Shown here piece after piece: positions 8,198 to 16,478 of a DNA stretch of 64,000 bases. Source of the stretch: Ruegeria sp. SCSIO 43209 (GTDB taxonomy: Bacteria > Pseudomonadota > Alphaproteobacteria > Rhodobacterales > Rhodobacteraceae). The notes under the pieces were generated by a model that saw only the letters and a program-made list of their open reading frames with translations, was not told the DNA's origin and searched no databases. The stretch's first letter is position 1; every line of letters starts with the position of its first letter. The DNA lies in the NCBI RefSeq assembly GCF_019904295.1, contig NZ_CP065359.1, forward strand, positions 1,575,001 to 1,639,000, read 5' to 3'. A program made the translations under genes and the position numbers.

Positions 8198-9576
8198 GCG
8201 CCATACTCCTCGTAAATGTCGCGCCAGGGTCTGCTTTCATAGGCTACCCGTTTGATGTTGATGAGATGCAGGGCCGTCACATTGTCCGAAGTGATCGAAC
8301 CTGACCACGTGCCGGTGCCCAGCATGAAGGATGGTTCCAGATCAGTCGAATATCCCATACCGCCCATGATGCCCGGTGTATTCACCAGTACCCGACCCGT
8401 CGGCACGGTGGCAAAACGGGCCACGATCTCAGGGTCGTCCGAATGGATGACCGAGGAATGACCCCAGCCTTCGAACTTGGCGATGGATTGTGCCAGCTCG
8501 ATCCCATGGTCTGTGGATTTCGCCGCGTAGAACGCCAGAACGGGGTTCAGCTTTTCTGCAGACAGCGGGCGCTGCCAACCTACTTCAGTTTCTTCCGAAA
8601 CAAGGCACCGGGTGCGTGGTGGGATGGAAAAACCGGCAGCATCCGCCAGCGCCTGCGGGCTTTGCCCCACCTTCTCAGGGTCCATGGCCTGCACGCCTTT
8701 GAAGATCACCCCGGCAAGTCGATCCGCTTCGGCCGGTGTGCAGAAATAGGCACCTTTCAATTTAAGCTCGTGGCGCAAATCACGTGCGATCTCGGGATCA
8801 GCGACGACGGCCTGCTCACTGACGCAGGCGGTCCCGTAGTCAAAGCTCTTCGAAGTCACGATCATCTCGGCGACTTCCGCCAGATCGCGTGCTTTCGACT
8901 TGTGTACGTAACACGGCACGTTGCCCGCACCGACCGCGAGCGTGGGTTTGCCGCTGGAATACGCCGCTTTGACCATGGCAGGACCACCGGTTGCCATCAC
9001 AACCGAGGTACGGCGGTGTTTCATCAACTCGGCTGTGCCCTGAATTGTCACGGAATCCAGACATTGGATTAGACCCGTGGGCGCACCCATTTGCTCTGCC
9101 ACGCGCGCCATAATTCGCACCGTTTCGATGCCACAACTCACGCCACGTGGATGCGGCGCGCACACGATCGCATTGCCTGCCTTCACCGCAGAAAGCACTT
9201 TGTAGATGATCGTTGAAGTGGGGTTCGTCACCGGGATCAGAGCTGCCACAACGCCCATCGGTTCACCGAAGGCTGCGATCTTTGTCGCATCATCGCGCCA
9301 AAGCAATCCCAGCGTTGTCACATCTCTTAGATAATCCGCGACTGAAAGCGCGTTGAACAGGTTCTTGACGCGCTTGTCCGGCACATTCCCATATCCGGTT
9401 TCCTCGACGGCCATTTGCCCCAGCCGTTCGGCCTCGGGCTCGATGGCGCGCGCCATGGCGTCGACTATTGCGTCTACCTGCGCCGGGTCGGTGCCCAGAA
9501 AGGCGCGATAAGCCTCGAAAGCGCTATCTGCGGCACGCCGTGCGGCGGCGATTGATTTCAGATCTGCATCCATCAA
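8194..9576 (-). CDS. CoA-acylating aldehyde dehydrogenase (EutE/PduP/SauS-like), microcompartment-associated
   Basis: 460 residues, aldehyde-dehydrogenase superfamily, CoA-acylating branch. The catalytic Cys251 lies in FDYGTACVSEQ; NAD-site elements VTNPTSTIIYKVL and AVGAGNVPCYV are present. Such enzymes convert an aldehyde plus CoA and NAD to acyl-CoA and are the signature core enzyme of aldehyde-processing microcompartments. No clear separate encapsulation peptide is seen, although the N-terminal helix DLKSIAAARRAADSAFEAYR is amphipathic and could serve. It overlaps both neighbours by 4 bases. The aldehyde (acetaldehyde, propionaldehyde, sulfoacetaldehyde or other) cannot be decided from the sequence. 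Confidence 0.87.
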   Translation of the reverse strand: MMDADLKSIAAARRAADSAFEAYRAFLGTDPAQVDAIVDAMARAIEPEAERLGQMAVEETGYGNVPDKRVKNLFNALSVADYLRDVTTLGLLWRDDATKIAAFGEPMGVVAALIPVTNPTSTIIYKVLSAVKAGNAIVCAPHPRGVSCGIETVRIMARVAEQMGAPTGLIQCLDSVTIQGTAELMKHRRTSVVMATGGPAMVKAAYSSGKPTLAVGAGNVPCYVHKSKARDLAEVAEMIVTSKSFDYGTACVSEQAVVADPEIARDLRHELKLKGAYFCTPAEADRLAGVIFKGVQAMDPEKVGQSPQALADAAGFSIPPRTRCLVSEETEVGWQRPLSAEKLNPVLAFYAAKSTDHGIELAQSIAKFEGWGHSSVIHSDDPEIVARFATVPTGRVLVNTPGIMGGMGYSTDLEPSFMLGTGTWSGSITSDNVTALHLINIKRVAYESRPWRDIYEEYGA

Positions 9577-10757
9577 GAAGCTCCGGTGACGATGGTGTCA
9601 AAGATACGGCGCGCTTGATCAACGTCGCCCGCTGAAACCCCGATGGCTTCGAGGCGCCGTCCGGCGGCAGCCACATCCGCCCCCAAAATTCGGTCGGACA
9701 TCGCGATTAGGCTGTTCGTCAACGGGCTCGGGATACCCGCAAGCTCACCCGCTGAGACCAAAGGTACAAGCGAGCCCAACACGCCATCCCGCATCATACC
9801 GCGCGACGTTTGCTGATCCGGGATCGGACGCGCGCCCGAGCCACGTTCGGCGCCGGCAAAGGTGGCTATCCACTGCCCTGTCTCCGGCAGGTTGCGAACT
9901 CCAAACGCAGCAGCAATGCGTCGCCGTTCGTCTGCAAGCCCCTGAATGACCTCCGTCTGGTCCGGACCAATCAGAGACGCAAAGGTCTGGTTATCCTCAA
10001 GCTGAACACCACCCATTGGAATGTCAGGACCACCTGTCCCCATTGCGGCACCGCCGAGGATCAGCGCAGGTATCTCGACTGCGGCCGACAGATCGTTGAA
10101 GCCGCACGACAAAACCGAGTCGACCGCCTGAACGTTGGACAAATAGGCGGACACGGCGTCCAGAACCTCTTCCCGACCGCGCGGCAAGGTTGCCGCAGCC
10201 ATCGGTGCCGCCTGCGAAAGCGTCAAAGCTGCGCCCTCGGAACGGAACCAGTATGGCAGACCCTGAACCTCGACCAGCGTGACGTCCGCCGCGCAGCCTC
10301 CGATCCGCAATAGCCAGGCTGTTTCCACAGCCCCCAAAGATCGTCCCGGCGCAAGGACCAAGATTTGCCCGTCGCTGAGGTGATCGGCCAGCACCATCGC
10401 ATAAGTGCGCTGTTTGTGAAGCGGTCCGGTCAGGAATATCACCTGTGCATCGCGCACCGCTGCATCCAGCTCAGCGGTTGTGCGCACCGACGGCCCATCC
10501 CGATCGACTTGATAGGTCCCGACCGGACCTTCACCGCGAAGCGAAATGCCCGAGGACTGGGCCAACAGCGACAGTTCGGCCCCATAGGCCGAAAACAGGG
10601 TGACCTCAGCCCCTTCGGCAAGGCAAAGAGCGGCCAACAGGCGTGCATCAGCCCCGCCGCCCAACACCGATATCCGGTCGAGCTTGGGATGTTCAGGTGC
10701 ACCCCGGGTTGAGCCACGTGTCGCTGCACGTGTGAATTCCTCGAAACCGGCTGACAT
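9573..10757 (-). CDS. Opine-dehydrogenase-like NAD(P)-dependent oxidoreductase
   Basis: 394 residues. An N-terminal Rossmann domain has SVLGGGADARLLAALCLAEGAEVTLFS split around the dinucleotide-binding glycines, followed by a helical C-terminal half with DERRRIAAAFGV and LVPLVSAGELAGIPSPLTNSLI (quoted in parts). This matches the octopine/nopaline dehydrogenase family, which makes or splits secondary amines joining an amino acid to an oxo compound. The first about 25 residues before the Rossmann strand are extra and could be a targeting segment. It sits between the shell gene for BMC-H and the acylating aldehyde dehydrogenase. Inference: oxidative cleavage of an N-substituted amino acid to an aldehyde or oxo acid. 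A related NAD-dependent dehydrogenase of other specificity is possible. Confidence 0.65.
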   Translation of the reverse strand: MSAGFEEFTRAATRGSTRGAPEHPKLDRISVLGGGADARLLAALCLAEGAEVTLFSAYGAELSLLAQSSGISLRGEGPVGTYQVDRDGPSVRTTAELDAAVRDAQVIFLTGPLHKQRTYAMVLADHLSDGQILVLAPGRSLGAVETAWLLRIGGCAADVTLVEVQGLPYWFRSEGAALTLSQAAPMAAATLPRGREEVLDAVSAYLSNVQAVDSVLSCGFNDLSAAVEIPALILGGAAMGTGGPDIPMGGVQLEDNQTFASLIGPDQTEVIQGLADERRRIAAAFGVRNLPETGQWIATFAGAERGSGARPIPDQQTSRGMMRDGVLGSLVPLVSAGELAGIPSPLTNSLIAMSDRILGADVAAAGRRLEAIGVSAGDVDQARRIFDTIVTGAS

Positions 10758-10780
10758 AGCGTCTCCTCAAGACAGACGGA

Positions 10781-11089
10781 TTAAGCCGCAGAGCCAGCAC
10801 CAAGGCTGTCGATTATGGCCTCAAGTTCATCATGTGGGCGCGCGATCACGTGGACGGATACGACTTCACCCACTTTGTTTGCCGCTGTCGCTCCGGCATC
10901 CGCGGCGGCTTTGACTGCGCCGACTTCACCACGCACAAGGGTGGTGACTAGGCCTCCGCCAGCCTTGGTTTGGCCGACAATCGAAACGCTGGCCGCCTTG
11001 ACCATCGCATCTGCCGCTTCGATCGCGCCGACCAGTCCGCGCGTTTCGATCATGCCCAGGGCCATTTGCCCCGCCACTGGTTTCGCCAT
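10781..11089 (-). CDS. BMC-H microcompartment hexameric shell protein
   Basis: 102 residues, one BMC domain, close to PduA/CcmK/Eut[21 protein letters not shown], the pore loop KAGGGLV at 42-48, [15 protein letters not shown] and [12 protein letters not shown]. PduA has Ser in its KIGSGLV pore loop. Here the position is Gly, which would give a less polar and possibly wider pore. The start is the ATG at 11089 with GGAGG 8 bases upstream. It is the only BMC-H in the window, so the shell may be built from a single hexamer type. Confidence 0.95.
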   Translation of the reverse strand: MAKPVAGQMALGMIETRGLVGAIEAADAMVKAASVSIVGQTKAGGGLVTTLVRGEVGAVKAAADAGATAANKVGEVVSVHVIARPHDELEAIIDSLGAGSAA

Positions 11090-11132
11090 TTTTCGTTCCT
11101 CCAAAGAAATTTAGATGTTTGGTGTTCTTGGT

Positions 11133-11399
11133 TCAGGTCGTGGACACGCGATCCACAATCGCGATGATCGCCAGATCGACGGGCGCGGTGGACAGACCGG
11201 CGGCCATACGCGCCGCCGAGCCGTTGACCAGCAGAACCGTATCCCCCACCCCGGCACCGCAGGTGTCGACGGCGACCCGCGCCGGTTCGATCACCTTGCC
11301 TTTGCTATCGACCAAATCCGTCACCAGCAGTTTCGTACCGACCAGTTTTGCGTCTTTGGCCGTGGCTGTGACGGTCCCGGCGACCTTGCCCAAATGCAT
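11133..11399 (-). CDS. BMC-P (EutN/CcmL-type) vertex protein
   Basis: 88 residues, full length for the family. It opens MHLGKVAGTVTATAKD, has VAVDTCGAGVGDTVLLVNGSAAR in the centre and ends PVDLAIIAIVDRV, the EutN/CcmL/CsoS4 pattern. Five copies close each vertex of the icosahedral shell. Its start overlaps the stop of the glutamine-synthetase-like gene, coupling a core ligase directly to the shell genes. Confidence 0.94.
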   Translation of the reverse strand: MHLGKVAGTVTATAKDAKLVGTKLLVTDLVDSKGKVIEPARVAVDTCGAGVGDTVLLVNGSAARMAAGLSTAPVDLAIIAIVDRVSTT

Positions 11400-12691
11400 C
11401 AGAAGGTCCTCAGGTAACGGTCCAACTCAACCGGAGTGACCTGTTGATTGAAGAATTCAAGCTCGCGCTCGGCCTGTTGCAATACCAACTCCCACAGCAT
11501 TTCGCCCATGAGATCGCGAAGCCATTCGGATCCTCGCGCCAGTTCGATCGCCGTTGGCAAGTCGGTCGGGATCGGATCGCCGATCCCTTCTTCGTAACCG
11601 TTGCCGGTTGTCGGCTCTGACGGAGCCAGGCCCTGCTCGATCCCGTCCAGCCCCGCTGCAATCTCGGCCGCCAGCAGAAGGTAGGGATTGGCATCTGCAC
11701 CAGCGTCACGTTTTTCTACGCGCACCGCGCTGTCGGATCCTTCAATGACCCGAATACCAACGGTCCGGTTGTCATAACCCCAGCTCGTGTTGATCGGGCA
11801 GAAAGTATAAGGCTGACGGCGTCGATAACCATTGACGGTGCCACTGCCACAGATTGCCGTTTCGCACATGCGTTGTTGCAGCCCGGCGATGAAGGATTTG
11901 CCGGTATCGTTTACCTTGCCGTTATCGGCAAAGACATTCTTGCCGTCTTTCCAAAGCGAGTAGTGTGTGTGGAAGCCGTTGCCGGACTGATCGAAGAACG
12001 GTTTTGGCATGAAGGTTGCCAGATAGCCGTGGGCGATGCCCAGCTGGCGGATCAGCGACTTAAACAAGACGACACGATCTGCCGCTGCCAGCGCTTCGCC
12101 GTAACGGATATTCACCTCAATCTGACCCGCAGCGTATTCGGGGTTCGATTGCTCGATTGGAATACCGCACTCGTTGATCTGTTGGCGGATCGGCCCAACG
12201 ATGTGCTCCATCCGCGCAGCACGGCCCAGACCGTAGACCTGGATCCCGCTATCGCGCGGCTGTCCGGTCTCCGGATCCAGTAGATAGAATTCAAGTTCAG
12301 TACCGACATTGACCTCGAACCCCATTTCGCGGGCCCGTTCAACTTGACGCACCAACGCCTGACGCGGATCGATCGGAACAGGCTTGTGATCCATACCTTC
12401 CGCCCGACCAAAGCAAACAGCGACGCCTGGCTCCCACGGCACAGCGACGGGCTGGGTCATTGGGAAGACGTGCATATCGGGGTAGCCGTTGTCGAAATTG
12501 ACATAAGGCGTATCCCAGACGTCGCACGTCATATCGATCGCCATCAATGCAATCGACAGCGCATTGCCGCTTTTGCAGACGTGGTCCCAGTGGCTGGCCG
12601 GAATGCGCTTGCCACGCATGATGCCGTTGAGGTCACCCACACCAAGTATGACGGTGTGCGTGCCTTCGGGCAGATCAAATCCCGAACTCAT
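11399..12691 (-). CDS. Glutamine-synthetase-like gamma-glutamyl-amine ligase
   Basis: 430 residues, glutamine synthetase fold. GTELEFYL is the metal-binding motif, GNGFHTHYSLWKDGKN the ATP/Glu region, NGYRRRQPYTFCP and VEKRDAGADANPYLLLA the catalytic C-terminal part. The sequence resembles the PuuA/GmaS/GlnT/IpuC branch, which ligates glutamate to amines rather than to ammonia only. First gene of the microcompartment operon, with operator site 2 between it and the divergent flavoprotein. Co-occurrence with MgsABC-like subunits supports gamma-glutamylation of an amine substrate. True glutamine synthesis or another amine specificity cannot be excluded. Confidence 0.8.
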   Translation of the reverse strand: MSSGFDLPEGTHTVILGVGDLNGIMRGKRIPASHWDHVCKSGNALSIALMAIDMTCDVWDTPYVNFDNGYPDMHVFPMTQPVAVPWEPGVAVCFGRAEGMDHKPVPIDPRQALVRQVERAREMGFEVNVGTELEFYLLDPETGQPRDSGIQVYGLGRAARMEHIVGPIRQQINECGIPIEQSNPEYAAGQIEVNIRYGEALAAADRVVLFKSLIRQLGIAHGYLATFMPKPFFDQSGNGFHTHYSLWKDGKNVFADNGKVNDTGKSFIAGLQQRMCETAICGSGTVNGYRRRQPYTFCPINTSWGYDNRTVGIRVIEGSDSAVRVEKRDAGADANPYLLLAAEIAAGLDGIEQGLAPSEPTTGNGYEEGIGDPIPTDLPTAIELARGSEWLRDLMGEMLWELVLQQAERELEFFNQQVTPVELDRYLRTF

Positions 12692-12725
12692 TGATGCGCT
12701 CTCCCTGTTTTTTGCTTTATAATTG

Positions 12726-12751
12726 TTGTATTCTGTATACAGTATTCACAA
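12726..12751. promoter_or_regulatory. Operator candidate 2 in the divergent promoter region of the BMC operon and flavoprotein
   Basis: Contains CTGTATACAG at 12733-12742 and shares 19 identical bases with site 1. It lies in the 91-base space between two divergent starts (12691 on the minus strand, 12783 on the plus strand), so one bound regulator could control both units. The region around it is AT-rich (TTTGCTTTATAATTGTTGTA), as expected for promoter elements. Confidence 0.65.
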
Positions 12752-12782
12752 AGACAATCGATAAACAAGGAAAATCTGCATC

Positions 12783-13922
12783 ATGTCCAAGAACTCGGTC
12801 ATCGTTGTCGGAGGCGGCATCGTCGGCGTCATGACGGCGCTTACACTGCAACGACGTGGTGAGGCAGTGACTTTGATAGATCGCTGGGAACCGGGACATT
12901 CCCGTGCATCTTCAACGGATTACAACCGTGTCATCCGTGCGATTTCCGGGCGGGACGAGTTCTATACACGTTGGGCCCGCGAAAGCCGCTTGCGCTGGCT
13001 GGAACTGCAAGCCGAGAGCGGCCAGAACCTGATGTATGAATGCGGTGCGCTGATTCTTGCAACAGGCGGTCATTGCGACTGGGAGAACGCCACAGCCGAA
13101 ACCTTCGACCGCGTTGGTGTGCCCTACTACAAGTTCGGGCGGCAGGACATCGAATCGCGATTTCCGCAGTTTCGCGTTCCTGACATCGAATACGCCCTGT
13201 TCGAACCCGAAGCCGGAATGCTGATGGCGCATCGCTGCGTCCTGACCGGGCTTGAGCTGTTTCGTCGAGCGGGCGGGATCGTACAGCGCGGTCGCGTGAC
13301 CACCGATGGATCAGAGTGCCCAATGCTGGATGGAAAGCCGCTTGAGGCTGATCTTATCATTGTCTCAACCGGCCCCTGGATGGCGGACATGTTCCCCAGG
13401 ACGATCAAGCCGATATCGACGGTGGTTGGTGTGAATGTCCTCTATACCTCAACGCCAGATGGGTCCGAGGAGTTCGATATGAGCCGGATGCCCTGCTGGA
13501 TCGATCATGGTCAGGGCTCATTCGGGCTACCCTCATCCGAAGGTTCAGGCGTGAAAGCCGCGGTCGTCATCCCGGACAAGATCGATCTGGACAATGACGA
13601 AAGGCTAATCCGACAGGAAACGCTAGGACGCACTCGCAGCTACATCCGTCATCGTCTTCCGGGCCTTGAAGGTGAGCGGGTAGTGGATTCCAAATTCAAC
13701 CAGATCATCCTGACACCTGACACGCACTTTATTGTCGACTGGCACCCCGAGCATGAAAACGTGCTGTTCGCCGGAGGCTGCTCGGGACATCTGTTCAAAC
13801 ACGCGCCGGTTTTTGCAGAGTTTGCGGCAGGTGTTGGAATGAAGGATTTCGGAACGGCTGATCGTTTCAAGATCACTGGTCGAAGAAAACTGAGCCCAAA
13901 AGAAAGTCCAAGCGGGCGTTAA
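12783..13922 (+). CDS. Sarcosine-oxidase (MSOX/SolA)-like FAD-dependent amine oxidase
   Basis: 379 residues, DAO-type flavoprotein. GGGIVGVMTAL at residues 10-20 binds the FAD dinucleotide, and SSTDYNRVIR parallels the flavin/substrate arginine segment of monomeric sarcosine oxidase. The C-terminal LTPDTHFIVDWHPEHENVLF and GCSGHLFKHAP match that family. In MSOX the residue before this motif is the Cys carrying covalent FAD; here the aligned residue appears to be Asn306, so the flavin is probably non-covalent. The family oxidises secondary amines such as sarcosine, N-methyl or N-fructosyl amino acids. Divergent to the microcompartment operon across operator 2. Inference: oxidation of an N-substituted glutamate intermediate. 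Confidence 0.8.
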   Translation: MSKNSVIVVGGGIVGVMTALTLQRRGEAVTLIDRWEPGHSRASSTDYNRVIRAISGRDEFYTRWARESRLRWLELQAESGQNLMYECGALILATGGHCDWENATAETFDRVGVPYYKFGRQDIESRFPQFRVPDIEYALFEPEAGMLMAHRCVLTGLELFRRAGGIVQRGRVTTDGSECPMLDGKPLEADLIIVSTGPWMADMFPRTIKPISTVVGVNVLYTSTPDGSEEFDMSRMPCWIDHGQGSFGLPSSEGSGVKAAVVIPDKIDLDNDERLIRQETLGRTRSYIRHRLPGLEGERVVDSKFNQIILTPDTHFIVDWHPEHENVLFAGGCSGHLFKHAPVFAEFAAGVGMKDFGTADRFKITGRRKLSPKESPSGR

Positions 13923-14269
13923 CCTTCTGAAAGCGCCGCATAGAGCCCTGAATTCGGGCACTTTTCCTGAGGCAGGCGAACACCTGATCGAATTGCATCT
14001 CGGCAGGTCTTTGCTTGGCGACAATGTCCACATTTTTCCGCCAACTCAAGGCCAAGCTCAGGATGGGCCTTAAGATCATCTTCACTCAGGCCAAACTGAC
14101 TAGCCATCGAGAGTATACGCTCTCGCGCGTTGGGCGCGCCAGAACGCAACATGGCCAAATCAGTGCGGGACAGGCCGAGATCCGATAGCTCCAGATCGCT
14201 GATACTTCCCTCGCGTGGAGCATTCACAATCCGCGCAATCCTCTCAAAGAAATCCTTGTATCCCGTCAT
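13919..14269 (-). CDS. Small DUF6455-like protein with four-Cys C-terminal motif
   Basis: 116 residues, no signal or membrane segment. An N-terminal helical part (residues 20-75, DLELSDLGLSRTDLAMLRSG) looks like a helical bundle. The C-terminus carries Cys80, Cys83, Cys89 and Cys104 (CGHC, KTC, KCP), suitable for binding a metal or Fe-S cluster. It resembles the DUF6455 family common in Rhodobacteraceae, of unknown function. I chose the ATG at 14269 with GGGAG 8 bases upstream. It overlaps the flavoprotein gene tail-to-tail by 4 bases and has its own operator candidate at 14293, which ties it to the island. Confidence 0.7.
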   Translation of the reverse strand: MTGYKDFFERIARIVNAPREGSISDLELSDLGLSRTDLAMLRSGAPNARERILSMASQFGLSEDDLKAHPELGLELAEKCGHCRQAKTCRDAIRSGVRLPQEKCPNSGLYAALSEG

Positions 14270-14292
14270 TGCCAAATCTCCCAACCGATTGC

Positions 14293-14306
14293 GTATACAG
14301 TATACA
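14293..14306. promoter_or_regulatory. Operator candidate 3 upstream of the DUF6455-like gene
   Basis: The sequence GTATACAGTATACA is identical to the complement of 18143-18156 within site 4. It is 24 bases upstream of the DUF6455-like start codon. It lacks the CT that precedes GTATACAG in sites 1, 2 and 4, so it is symmetric around a single central base rather than in the 26-bp register. Confidence 0.55.
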
Positions 14307-14358
14307 TAGTGCGGCTTGGCTGGACTTGATTAGGATCAAGAGCCGCTCGCTCAAAGGC

Positions 14359-15057
14359 TTATTGCTCAGGGACGTATGTACCGCGAAAAAGCTCTACTGC
14401 TTGAAGCGCTGCAATATCGTCGGGCACAATTGCCGCGCTGACCGAGGACATCCCATCATCCGCTTCCGTAGCTGACAAAAGCACCTCTCGACCTCTGGTG
14501 AACAGATCGCGCAAGTGATGCGCCTTGTATTCGGGATGAAACTGAACAGAGCGGGCAGGAAAATCATAATCCAGTGCACCAACTGGACAGTGGCCCGCTG
14601 ATCCGGTCACCCGAGCCGAGTCCGGAATGCTTGTTACCTGATCCTGATGCCAGACATATGCATCCACGCTATCTCCGCCATAGTTGAAGGGCCGTGCGCC
14701 AACGACATTGCCTACCTCGACTTTCTCGGCCCGACCACCATAGACGTCAGCCATGATCTGATGTCCGAAACAGATACCAAAGACTGGTTTTCGGATTTCT
14801 CGACAACGGTCCAGGAAGGCACGTAGCGGCTGCATCCAATCCGTGTCATCATAAACGCCAAATTCAGATCCGCCGACTATAGCGCCGTCGAAATCGCTCT
14901 CGTCCGGGAGCGGTTCTCCATCAACGACCCCGACTACTACGAACTCGGCTTCCGGTAGGTGTGGGGCGATCCACTCCTGAATCTGCTGTGAAGTCCGCGG
15001 CATTCCCTCCAACAATGGCAGCGGGTGGCTAGTCAACTCAAGAACTGCGATTTTCAC
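14359..15057 (-). CDS. Class I glutamine amidotransferase-like protein
   Basis: 232 residues. The class I (GuaA/PuuD-type) triad is visible: Cys96 in FGICFGHQI and His174/Glu176 in QFHPEYK. The domain hydrolyses a gamma-glutamyl amide bond. Its start overlaps the stop of the GlxD-like gene by 4 bases, making it the last gene of that operon. In known pathways such stand-alone domains release amines from gamma-glutamyl conjugates (PuuD) or are stand-alone amidotransferase-domain proteins of unknown role. Inference: reversal or proof-reading of the ligase step, or use of a glutamyl intermediate. Confidence 0.82.
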   Translation of the reverse strand: MKIAVLELTSHPLPLLEGMPRTSQQIQEWIAPHLPEAEFVVVGVVDGEPLPDESDFDGAIVGGSEFGVYDDTDWMQPLRAFLDRCREIRKPVFGICFGHQIMADVYGGRAEKVEVGNVVGARPFNYGGDSVDAYVWHQDQVTSIPDSARVTGSAGHCPVGALDYDFPARSVQFHPEYKAHHLRDLFTRGREVLLSATEADDGMSSVSAAIVPDDIAALQAVELFRGTYVPEQ

Positions 15058-16478
15058 CAGTCAAAAGCCCTGTCAATTCCAGCCATTTTCACCCCAGTGA
15101 AAGCTGACGCTTGAAAGCTAAGCGCACGCAAGTCTTCGGTTTCCAGATTGTGTACCGAGGACTTTCCGCAGGCTTTCGCAAGCGCTGTAATCTCCATGGT
15201 CATGGCCGTCAGATAGCGCGCAATGCGCTCTGCCCCTGCATTAGGGTTCATACGAGCTTCGAGACTTTCATCCTGCGTCGCAATGCCAACCGGGCAACGA
15301 CCAGTGTGGCAATGGTGGCAGGCGCCCGGCGAGGTTCCCAACGCCGCGTAATCTTCGAGATAGCGCGGACTGTTGCATCCTAGCGCAACCATGGCCGCGT
15401 TGCCGATCATCACAGCGTCAGCACCGAGGGCCAGACACTTCGCGGCGTCCACACCGGACCGAATGCCACCGGCAGCGACCAGAGAGACTTTGCCGGTCAT
15501 GCCGCATTCGTCCAATGCTTCACGCGCGGCACGAATAGCGCTCATCGTTGGGATTCCGGTATGGTTTAGCAATAGCTCCGGAGACGCGCCGGTACCACCT
15601 TCGGCACCATCAACTACTACAACATCAGCACCCGCTTTGGCGGCAACTGCCACGTCAAACCGGGGACGTGTCGCACCCATCTTGATGAAGATCGGCACCT
15701 GATAGTTGGTGGCGATGCGCAATTCTTCAATCTTCACTGCCAAATCATCAGCGCCGAGAAAATCTGGATGGCGGATCGTAGATCGCTGATCCACGCCTTC
15801 GGGCAAAGTTCGCATCTGGCTGACGCGCGGGCTGACCTTCATACCCAGCAACAGACCCCCGGTTCCGGGTTTCGCACCCTGCCCCACGACAAGTTCCAAG
15901 GCATCCGCGCGGCGCAGATGATCCAGATCCACACCATACCGCGCGGGTGACATCTGATAGAGCAGGCGTTGGGAGGCTTCGCGCTCCTCTTCCAGCATGC
16001 CACCCTCACCCGTGCAAGTCATGGTTCCTACTTTCGAGGCCCCATAACCCAGCGATGCCTTGGCCGATGCCGACAAAGCACCAAAGGACATTGAAGCGAT
16101 GTAGATCGGGATCTTCAATTCAAGCGGGCGCTCCACAAGGCCGCGCCCTCCACCCAGAACGGTCGTCGTATCGCAATTCTCGCGATAGCCTTCTAGAGGC
16201 AGGCGGGTCATCGTTGCAGGAACGAATGTCAGATCATCAAAAGTCGGCAATTGCTTGTTGAACGTGTTGTATCCACGTACCTGATAGCGCCCAAGCTGCG
16301 CCAGCGCGTGAACTTCCGAGATCGCCTCGGGTGTCCAGCGGGTCGATCCTCCTTCGTCATACGACGAAGGAACGCCAGCCGGGCGGCCGTCGATCGCTCC
16401 CGCATCGCGGAACCTGATTTCCTCTTCCGAGGCAACGTCGAACGGATATTCGTAAGGTTTACTCAGATCATGAGCCAT
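15054..16478 (-). CDS. GlxD/MgsC-like FMN-binding glutamate-synthase domain protein
   Basis: 474 residues, equivalent to the central and FMN domains of glutamate synthase large subunit, as a separate protein. It shows PIYIASMSFGALSASAK, the TIM-barrel phosphate/FMN site VVVVDGAEGGTGASP, VAAGGIRSGVDAAKCLALGADAV and the 3Fe-4S-type Cys cluster CHHCHTGRCPVGIATQD. In N-methylglutamate synthase (MgsABC) and GlxBCD this subunit performs the reductive transfer onto 2-oxoglutarate. It overlaps the GlxC-like gene by 16 bases. Glutamate synthase activity proper is the alternative, but no GltD-like NADPH subunit is nearby. Confidence 0.85.
   Translation of the reverse strand: MAHDLSKPYEYPFDVASEEEIRFRDAGAIDGRPAGVPSSYDEGGSTRWTPEAISEVHALAQLGRYQVRGYNTFNKQLPTFDDLTFVPATMTRLPLEGYRENCDTTTVLGGGRGLVERPLELKIPIYIASMSFGALSASAKASLGYGASKVGTMTCTGEGGMLEEEREASQRLLYQMSPARYGVDLDHLRRADALELVVGQGAKPGTGGLLLGMKVSPRVSQMRTLPEGVDQRSTIRHPDFLGADDLAVKIEELRIATNYQVPIFIKMGATRPRFDVAVAAKAGADVVVVDGAEGGTGASPELLLNHTGIPTMSAIRAAREALDECGMTGKVSLVAAGGIRSGVDAAKCLALGADAVMIGNAAMVALGCNSPRYLEDYAALGTSPGACHHCHTGRCPVGIATQDESLEARMNPNAGAERIARYLTAMTMEITALAKACGKSSVHNLETEDLRALSFQASAFTGVKMAGIDRAFDW

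Noticed and set aside
14108..14125. GAGAGTATACGCTCTCG inverted repeat inside the DUF6455-like gene
   Set aside because: Contains GTATAC but not the GTATACAG core and lies in coding sequence, so not counted as an operator.
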